A stretch of DNA of 6,477 nt from CAZYZQ01 sp964652075 (GTDB lineage Bacteria; Bacillota; Clostridia; Oscillospirales; Oscillospiraceae): assembly GCA_964652075.1 (NCBI GenBank), contig CAZYZQ010000107.1, positions 1 through 6,477 on the forward strand. The letters run 5' to 3'. Position 1 is the stretch's first letter, and each line of letters begins with the position of its first letter. Positions 1-6,477 of this stretch are shown here, piece by piece. A program made the position numbers and the translations under genes. The notes beneath the pieces are model-generated. The model made no database searches. It was not told where the DNA came from and saw only the letters and a list, made by a program, of their open reading frames with translations.

Positions 1-2224
<2,224 letters not shown>

Positions 2225-2228
<4 letters not shown>

Positions 2229-3040
2229 GTCTGCATAAAATTCAGCGCGGTGCGCTGGAATATCTGACCGCGGACACGCTCGCGCCCGTGCCGCACGCCT
2301 TTACGACACGCTTCGGCGGCGTGAGCGCGGGGCAGCTCGCCGCGCTGAATCTCGGCGTGCGCCGGGGCGACGCGCCGGAAAACGTCTATGAAAACTACCG
2401 TATTCTGGGGCAGGCCGTCGGCTTTGCGCCGGAGGACACCGTGTTCGCCGCGCACCAGATCCATTCGACCATCGTCCGCCGCGTGGGGCGGGAAGACCGG
2501 GGCTGTGGACTGCTGCGGCCCGGCCTTCCGGACTGCGACGGCTATGTGACCGACGAACCGGGCGTTGCGCTGTGCGCCTTCACGGCGGACTGCTGTCCGG
2601 TGCTGCTCTACGATCCCCAAAAGCACGCCGTCGCGGCAGTCCATGCTGGCTGGCGCGGGACGGCGGGCGGCATCGCCGCCGAGGCCGTGCGGATGCTGCG
2701 CGCGGAATTCGGCACCGATCCGCGCAACGTGCGCGCCGCAATCGGGCCGTGCATCGGGCCTTGCTGCTTTGAAACGGACGGCGACGTGCCCGAGGCCATG
2801 CGCGCCTCGCTCGGTACAAAGGCCGAGCCTGCCATCCGCGCGGCGGGTGAAAAGTTTTTTGTCGATATCAAGGCCATCAACCGCACATGGCTGCTCGAGA
2901 GCGGCCTTCTGCCCGCACAGATCGATGTCTCCGACGACTGCACCGCCTGCCAGACGGAACGGTTCTGGTCGCACCGCCGTGTGGGAGATTTGCGCGGGAG
3001 CATGGCCGCCGTAATCTGTTTGCCGGAGGGTGCGCGATGA
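2225..3040 (+). CDS. pgeF: PgeF/YfiH-family multicopper-oxidase-like (laccase domain) protein, peptidoglycan editing factor or purine nucleoside phosphorylase
   Basis: This 271-residue cytosolic protein has the length and motifs of the YfiH/PgeF/LACC1 family (old name polyphenol oxidase, laccase domain). Visible motifs are VPHAFTTRFGGVS (22-34), HQIHS (77-81, His80), DCDGYVTD (103-110), FTADCCP (119-125, Cys123), VHAGWRGT (139-146, His140) and GPCIGPCCFE (174-183). His80, Cys123 and His140 match the conserved metal/active-site trio of the family, so it looks catalytically intact. In E. coli PgeF removes errors in the first amino acid of wall precursors. Homologues including human LACC1 act on purine nucleosides. 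Which reaction this one performs cannot be read from sequence. The GTG start overlaps the secA stop (GTGA) with only a weak purine-rich stretch before it, which suggests translational coupling. The N-terminus before VPHAFTTR has the usual length for the family, which supports this start. Its own stop overlaps the next gene. Confidence 0.93.
3025..3029 (+). promoter_or_regulatory. Ribosome binding site GGAGG that fixes the lipoprotein start
   Basis: GGAGG lies 7 nt before the ATG at 3037, inside the end of pgeF. It decides against the in-frame upstream ATG at 2887, which would put 50 residues of non-signal sequence before the lipoprotein signal peptide. It also favours 3037 over the ATG at 3043. 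Confidence 0.85.
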
Positions 3041-3096
3041 GAATGCGGATACTTCCCCTGCTGCTGGCACTCACGCTGCTGTGCGCCTGCGCCGCA
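3037..3096 (+). other. Lipoprotein signal peptide with lipobox
   Basis: Residues 1-17 are a positively charged start (two Arg), a Leu/Ala core and L-C-A before Cys18. The -3 Leu and -1 Ala fit the lipobox; Cys at -2 is unusual but tolerated. The alternative Cys16 has Leu at -1 and fits poorly. Prolipoprotein transferase and signal peptidase II would act here (inferred). Confidence 0.85.
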
Positions 3097-4512
3097 CCTG
3101 CCCCTGCGCAGACGCCCTCCGCGCCGGCCGATGAAACGTCCCCCGTTACACCGGCCGCGGAGGAAAGCGACGCGCCGCCGGAGGAGGCGGCGCAGCAGCT
3201 TGCGCTGGCCTGGACGCCCGCAGAAGGGCTGGACCCCTATGCCTGTGAAAACGGCACGAACCGCGCATTGCTGCCCCTTCTCTACGAGGGGCTTTACACC
3301 GTGCGGCAGGACTTCACGGCAAGCCACACGCTCTGCGCCTCCGAAACTGTCTCCGACGACGGGCTTGTCTGGACGCTTCTTCTGCGCGAGGCACAGTTCT
3401 CCGACGGCTCCGCCGTCACGGCGGCGGATGTGATCTCCTCGCTGGAAGCCGCGCGTGCGGGGCAGTACGCTGAGCGGCTGTCGTGCATTGTGAACGCCGA
3501 GGCCGTGAACACCCGGCAGGTCAAGCTGACGCTGGACGCGCCGCGCGAACAGCTGCCGCTTCTGCTGGATTTTCCGATCACGCAGGGCGGCAAGCTCGGC
3601 TCCGGCGCGTATGTGCTCGCCGGGACGAAGCTGGCACGCAACCCGTACTTTTCCGGCGCCTGTGCGCTGACGGCGGCGGAGATCACCCTTGTGCCGCTCT
3701 CCAAGGCCACCGAGATCCGCGACGCGTTCGAGCAGGAGCGGCTCAGCGCCGTTGTCACCGATCCGAACGCCGCCTCCGCCGTCTCGTTCCACACGGACTA
3801 CGAGCTGTGGACCTGGCCGACGGCGACCATGCAGTACATCGGCTTCAACCTGAACTCCGAGCTCTTCTCCGACACGGCGCTGCGCTGCGCCGTCGGGCGC
3901 GCCATCGACCGGCAGACCCTCGTCCATGACACGATGGGCGGCTTCGGCACGGCCGCTGTCCTGCCCGCGCCGCCGCAGTCGGGGTTTTACGACGGCGGGC
4001 TTGCCGCCGACTATGAGTACAGCGCGCAGGAGGCACGCGATTTTCTGCGCAGAGCCGGGGAACACGAGTCGTTCGCCTGTACGATGATCGTCTCCTCCGC
4101 AAATTCCCAGCGCGTGCTGGCGGCGCAGCAGGCGGCGCAGATGCTGAACGCGGTTGGGTTTGAGGTGACCGTCTCGCCCCTGCGGCATGAGGACTTCCTC
4201 GCCGCGCTGCGAAACGGCAGCTACGACCTGTGCTACTGTGAGATTGCGCTCTCGGCGGACGCCGATCTGATGCCGCTCTTCTCCGGCTCGCTTCCCGGCC
4301 TGCCGCAGAACGAGTCGGTGCAGCTGCTGTGCACGCAGGCACGTGAGAACAGTGGCAACTGCTACACACTGCACAAGGCCATCGCCGATCAGGGGCTTCT
4401 GTGCCCGGTCGCCTTCAAGTCCGAAGCCGTCTACGCCGCGCGCGGCGTGCTCGGCCGCCTGACGCCCTCCGTGGGCAGCGCCTTCTGGCAGGAGATAGAA
4501 GAAGCGCCGTAA
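3037..4512 (+). CDS. ABC-type solute-binding lipoprotein, family 5 (peptide/nickel-binding type)
   Basis: This 491-residue protein is predicted to be exported by Sec and lipid-anchored outside the membrane. It has a short signal peptide (MRMR, then a Leu-rich core) and a lipobox LCAC, so Cys18 is the likely lipidated residue. A Pro/Ala/Glu-rich linker (about 19-50) follows. The mature domain has family 5 hallmarks: LLPLLYEGLYTV (78-89), the segment around SDDGLVWTLLLRE and FSDGSAVTAADVISSLEA (106-138), YIGFNLNSELFSDTALRCAVGRAIDR (267-292, split here as YIGFNLNS and ALRCAVGRAIDR), and a C-terminal lobe with QAAQMLNAVGFEV and the segment NGSYDLCYCEIAL. The substrate cannot be read; short peptides are the common one. 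No permease or ATPase gene is adjacent, so it is an orphan here. The start at 3037 overlaps the pgeF stop (ATGA). It is the last gene before the terminator at 4552. The mature part has 11 cysteines, which is many for a binding protein. Confidence 0.92.
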   Translation: MRMRILPLLLALTLLCACAAPAPAQTPSAPADETSPVTPAAEESDAPPEEAAQQLALAWTPAEGLDPYACENGTNRALLPLLYEGLYTVRQDFTASHTLCASETVSDDGLVWTLLLREAQFSDGSAVTAADVISSLEAARAGQYAERLSCIVNAEAVNTRQVKLTLDAPREQLPLLLDFPITQGGKLGSGAYVLAGTKLARNPYFSGACALTAAEITLVPLSKATEIRDAFEQERLSAVVTDPNAASAVSFHTDYELWTWPTATMQYIGFNLNSELFSDTALRCAVGRAIDRQTLVHDTMGGFGTAAVLPAPPQSGFYDGGLAADYEYSAQEARDFLRRAGEHESFACTMIVSSANSQRVLAAQQAAQMLNAVGFEVTVSPLRHEDFLAALRNGSYDLCYCEIALSADADLMPLFSGSLPGLPQNESVQLLCTQARENSGNCYTLHKAIADQGLLCPVAFKSEAVYAARGVLGRLTPSVGSAFWQEIEEAP

Positions 4513-4551
4513 ATGCAGACCTGCCCGGACAGGCTCGGCCATACAAAGATT

Positions 4552-4592
4552 CACAGGACGCGGAAGACCTCTTCCGCGTCCTGTGCGTTTTT
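4552..4592 (+). terminator. Strong intrinsic (Rho-independent) terminator
   Basis: The inverted repeat CACAGGACGCGGAAGA (4552-4567) and its exact complement (4570-4585) give a perfect 16-bp palindrome around a central CC. In RNA the innermost pairs would open to form the loop. It is followed by CG and five T residues (4588-4592). On the opposite strand no T-run follows the stem, so it works rightward only. It lies 39 nt after the lipoprotein stop and closes the secA-pgeF-lipoprotein block. Confidence 0.95.
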
Positions 4593-4636
4593 CCGGGGTG
4601 CATGTTCCCGAACCGGCCCGCATAGTCTTGTCCTGA

Positions 4637-4640
4637 GAGG
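4637..4640 (+). promoter_or_regulatory. Ribosome binding site of the symporter gene
   Basis: GAGG inside the purine run GAGAGGGGG (4635-4643) is the only Shine-Dalgarno-like stretch before the symporter. It sits 4 nt before the ATG at 4645 and 10 nt before the in-frame ATG at 4651, so it does not choose between them. It does exclude the open-frame ATG at 4513, which would translate through the terminator. Confidence 0.65.
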
Positions 4641-4644
4641 GGGC

Positions 4645-5919
4645 ATGTTCATGCTTGCAGCGCTTGCCGGAATCTTCTGGGGCCCGCCGATGGCGGGGGC
4701 GTTTTTGGCCGTGGGGCTGATTCTCACCATCCGCACGGGCTTTTTCCAATTTCGTGCCGCGCCGCGCTGGTTCCGCGCGGCAGGGCGGGCGCTGCGCGAC
4801 GGCAGGCCCGGCGCGGACGGCGTCTCGCCGCGGCAGGCCATGATGACCGCGCTGGCCTCCACCGTCGGCACCGGCAATGTTGCTGGCGTCGCGACGGGGA
4901 TTGCCCTCGGCGGGCCGGGCGCGGTGGTCTGGATGTGGATCGCGGCGCTTTTGGGCATGGCGACGGGGTTCGCCGAAAACCTGCTCGGCGCGGCATACCG
5001 CACAGACACGCTGCACGGGCCGATGGCCTATATGGAGCGCGGCCTCAAAAAGCGCTGGGTCGCGCGGCTCTATGCGGCGGCCTGCCTGCCGGCCGCCATC
5101 GGCGTCGGGGCAATGGTGCAGTCGAACTCCGTCGCGGCCGGGCTGGAAGCCGGGTTCCATGTGCCGCCGCTGGTTTCCGGCGTGCTGGTCGCCACGCTGG
5201 CGGGCGTCGTCGTTGCGGGCGGGGCGGCGCGGATCGGCGCCGCGACGGAGCGGCTCGTGCCCGCGATGGTCGCGCTGTATCTGCTCGGCGCGGCCGGCGC
5301 GATCGCGATGCAGTGGCGCGCGATTCCGGCGGCCTTCTCGGCCATGTTCCGCGGCGCGTTCTCGCTGCGTGCGGCGGCAGGCGGCGGCGCGTTCGCCGCG
5401 ATCCGCTACGGCGTGAGCCGGGGCGTCTTCTCCAACGAAGCTGGGCTCGGCTCGTCTGTGCTGGCGCACAGCGCCGCGCCGCGGCGCGACCCGGTGGAGA
5501 CTGGGCTTTGGAGCATCTTTGAGATCTTTCTCGACACAATCGTGGTCTGCACGATGACCGCGCTGGCCATCCTGACCTCGGGCGTCACAACCGGCACCGG
5601 CGCGGCGCTGACGGCGCAGGCGTTCTCCGCCAGCTTCGGCGCATGGGGCACGCGGCTCGTCGCGGTCACCCTGATGCTCTTTGCTTTTTCCACCGTGCTC
5701 GGCTGGAGCTTTTACGGCGGGCGCGTGGTCACGTATCTCTTCGGCGGCGGGCGGCGGCTGTTCCTGCTGTGCTACATTGCCGCGTGTGCGCTCGGCGCGG
5801 TCATCCCCGTTGAGCGCGTGTGGCTTTTATGCGACGTTTGCAACGGGCTGATGGCAATTCCGAATCTCGCCACCATTCTCGCGCTCTCGCCGCGCCTTTC
5901 GCACTATTTGCAGACGTAG
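4645..5919 (+). CDS. AGCS-family alanine/glycine:cation symporter
   Basis: This is an integral membrane secondary transporter of the alanine or glycine:cation symporter family (LeuT fold), which takes up small neutral amino acids with sodium or another cation. From the ATG at 4645 it is 424 residues, slightly below the common 440-500. Signature segments are IFWGPP (10-15), LTIRTGFFQFR (27-37), TALASTVGTGNVAGVATGIALGGPGA (68-93, the core substrate/cation motif; the stretch TVGTGNVAGVATG lies at 73-85), WMWIAALLGMATGFAENLL (96-114), GPMAYMERGL (125-134), MVQSNSVA (157-164), RGVFSNEAGLGSSVLAHSAA (259-278) and LLCDVCNGLMAIPNL (394-408). About 10-11 hydrophobic segments are visible. It appears intact, and its shortness comes from brief loops and a short C-terminus. 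The start could also be the ATG at 4651, two codons later. It is separated from the upstream block by the terminator, but I could not identify its promoter. Its 3' end overlaps the convergent ferritin-like gene by 16 bp. The ion and exact substrate are inferred from the family. Confidence 0.95.
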   Translation: MFMLAALAGIFWGPPMAGAFLAVGLILTIRTGFFQFRAAPRWFRAAGRALRDGRPGADGVSPRQAMMTALASTVGTGNVAGVATGIALGGPGAVVWMWIAALLGMATGFAENLLGAAYRTDTLHGPMAYMERGLKKRWVARLYAAACLPAAIGVGAMVQSNSVAAGLEAGFHVPPLVSGVLVATLAGVVVAGGAARIGAATERLVPAMVALYLLGAAGAIAMQWRAIPAAFSAMFRGAFSLRAAAGGGAFAAIRYGVSRGVFSNEAGLGSSVLAHSAAPRRDPVETGLWSIFEIFLDTIVVCTMTALAILTSGVTTGTGAALTAQAFSASFGAWGTRLVAVTLMLFAFSTVLGWSFYGGRVVTYLFGGGRRLFLLCYIAACALGAVIPVERVWLLCDVCNGLMAIPNLATILALSPRLSHYLQT

Positions 5920-6344
5920 CGCCCCAGCAGGCACAGAATGACCTCCGCGTGGCGGCGCTCGCTCTCGGCCAGCTTCCGATAGAGCGGCGCGTACCGGCCT
6001 CCTGCCTGCTCATACGCCTGCGCCGCGCGCAGCTCCTCGGCAAGGCGCGGCCGCAGTGCCTGCCAGAGATCCGACGTGTCCGGCAAGGGCAGCGGCGCAG
6101 GACAGGCGCAGCTGCCCGTTTCAGCGAAGTAAATTGCCCGCAAGCGGCAGGCGTGGGCGCGCTCGTCGGACGCCATGGCCGCAAGCGCCTGCGCCATGCC
6201 GCCCTTTGCCGCGTGCGCCAGCTTCGCATAGAGCGCTGCGTCGCGCTCCTCGGCGGCAATCCGGGCCAGAAGCCCCTGCCCCTCGCCGACGTCCGGCGCG
6301 CTGTGCCCTGCCGTCACGCGCTGCCAGACCTTGTTTTCATCCAT
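5904..6344 (-). CDS. Ferritin-like (rubrerythrin-type) di-iron protein
   Basis: This 146-residue soluble, mostly helical protein has the four-helix pattern of ferritin-like/rubrerythrin domains. Helix 1 has AEERDAALYAKL (Glu32/Glu33, Tyr39), helix 2 has SDERAHACRL (ExxH at 61-64), helix 3 has LAEELRAAQAYEQA (Glu103/Glu104) and helix 4 has SERRHAEVIL (ExxH at 129-132). Two Glu-bearing helices and two ExxH motifs are the expected ligand set for a di-iron site. Proteins of this kind in anaerobes reduce peroxide or handle iron; the activity here is inferred. It lacks the rubredoxin-like CxxC pair domain of full rubrerythrin and has only one CxC near 79-81 (SCAC) between the two halves. The start is the ATG at 6344, 7 nt after GGAGG; upstream in-frame ATGs at 6350 and 6365 sit on or before that site. 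It is convergent with the symporter. Confidence 0.82.
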   Translation of the reverse strand: MDENKVWQRVTAGHSAPDVGEGQGLLARIAAEERDAALYAKLAHAAKGGMAQALAAMASDERAHACRLRAIYFAETGSCACPAPLPLPDTSDLWQALRPRLAEELRAAQAYEQAGGRYAPLYRKLAESERRHAEVILCLLGRYVCK

Positions 6345-6351
6345 TTTCATT

Positions 6352-6356
6352 CCTCC
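6352..6356 (-). promoter_or_regulatory. Ribosome binding site GGAGG of the ferritin-like gene
   Basis: On the minus strand AAAGGAGGA stands 7 nt before the ATG at 6344, the ideal distance. The ATG at 6350 would start one base after the site, and the ATG at 6365 lies before it, so both are unlikely starts. Confidence 0.88.
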
Positions 6357-6359
6357 TTT

Positions 6360-6374
6360 CGGCATTCTATGCCG
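6360..6374 (-). repeat. Small hairpin next to the ribosome binding site
   Basis: CGGCAT and ATGCCG form a 6-bp perfect stem with a 3-nt loop. In the minus-strand transcript it ends 3 nt before GGAGG, so it lies in the leader of the ferritin-like gene. It could affect translation or leader stability, or be chance; no known riboswitch is recognised. Confidence 0.5.
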
Positions 6375-6386
6375 TGGAGGCGGAAA

Positions 6387-6403
6387 TTGCCCCGAAAGGG
6401 CAA
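6387..6403 (-). repeat. Second small leader hairpin
   Basis: TTGCCC and GGGCAA form a 6-bp stem around a 5-nt loop, upstream of the first leader hairpin. In the minus-strand direction only three T residues follow the stem, so it is at best a weak terminator. Its role is unknown. Confidence 0.4.
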
Positions 6404-6432
6404 AAAACGCAGACGAAGGCTGTTGATATGCT

Positions 6433-6477
6433 CCCCCTATAGGAGACAGTGAAATAAGACACTGCTTCTATAGGGGG
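6433..6477. repeat. Long, nearly perfect inverted repeat at the window edge
   Basis: The outer arms CCCCCTATAG (6433-6442) and CTATAGGGGG (6468-6477) pair perfectly. Next come GAG with CTT (one G-U pair), a single bulged A (6446), and CAGTG (6447-6451) with CACTG (6460-6464) around an 8-nt AT-rich loop. That gives about 18 bp with one bulge. Leftward, no T-run follows the stem. Rightward, the sequence needed to see one lies past the window. It may be a terminator of rightward transcripts, the end of a small repeated element, or a structured RNA. Confidence 0.75.

Noticed and set aside
2887..3036. Longer N-terminus for the solute-binding lipoprotein
   Set aside because: It would bury the signal peptide and lipobox behind 50 residues and overlap pgeF widely; GGAGG at 3025 points to 3037.
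4604..4613. GTTCCCGAAC as an SOS (LexA) box
   Set aside because: The half-sites are in the reverse order and too close compared with the Gram-positive GAAC-N4-GTTC site.
4513..4644. Longer N-terminus for the symporter starting at 4513
   Set aside because: It would translate through the terminator stem and add 44 polar residues absent from the AGCS family; there is no ribosome binding site before it.
2608..5469. A 953-residue open frame on the minus strand
   Set aside because: It runs antisense through pgeF, the lipoprotein, the terminator and the symporter. Its translation is Arg/Gly/Ala-rich with no family motifs; it is a by-product of high GC.
6364..6369. TAGAAT on the minus strand as a -10 box for the ferritin-like gene
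   Set aside because: It matches five of six consensus bases but has no -35 partner, lies within a hairpin, and would start the transcript almost on the ribosome binding site.
6423..6428. TTGATA as a rightward -35 box at the right edge
   Set aside because: No -10-like hexamer occurs at 16-18 nt; the stretch there is inside the long inverted repeat.
5820..6452. A 210-residue plus-strand open frame over the ferritin-like gene
   Set aside because: It starts inside the symporter and is antisense to a gene with a good ribosome binding site and intact di-iron motifs; its translation is Arg-rich and featureless.

Overview
The window looks like chromosomal DNA from a GC-rich anaerobic Firmicute, most likely a gut Clostridia of the Oscillospiraceae/Ruminococcaceae type. 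That is an inference. It rests on the SecA form (CxCx8CC zinc tail plus an insertion in nucleotide-binding domain 2), the GC-rich codon use, strong GGAGG ribosome binding sites and a rubrerythrin-like small protein. No 16S gene or other decisive marker is present. All five genes belong to recognisable families, and I see no phage, transposase, CRISPR, tRNA or rRNA.

Positions 1-4512 hold a tightly packed rightward gene block. It contains the 3' four fifths of secA (cut by the window start), a PgeF/YfiH-family peptidoglycan-editing or purine-nucleoside enzyme, and a lipoprotein of the family 5 (peptide/nickel type) solute-binding proteins. The two junctions are 3-4 nt stop/start overlaps (GTGA and ATGA), so the three genes are probably one translationally coupled unit. 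A strong intrinsic terminator at 4552-4592 (16-bp perfect stem plus T5) closes the block.

Positions 4645-5919 hold an AGCS-family alanine/glycine:cation symporter read rightward as a separate unit. Its 3' end overlaps by 16 bp, tail to tail, a leftward gene (5904-6344) for a small ferritin-like protein with two ExxH motifs. The right edge (6345-6477) is non-coding and more AT-rich. It carries two short hairpins in the leader of the ferritin-like gene and a long, nearly perfect inverted repeat (6433-6477) that runs to the last base of the window.

Functionally the rightward block is about the cell envelope: protein export (SecA), a possible wall-precursor quality-control enzyme (PgeF) and a surface lipoprotein exported by Sec. 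The symporter would supply alanine or glycine. The ferritin-like protein fits oxygen or peroxide defence or iron handling in an anaerobe. I found no convincing new system. The least explained structure is the terminal inverted repeat.
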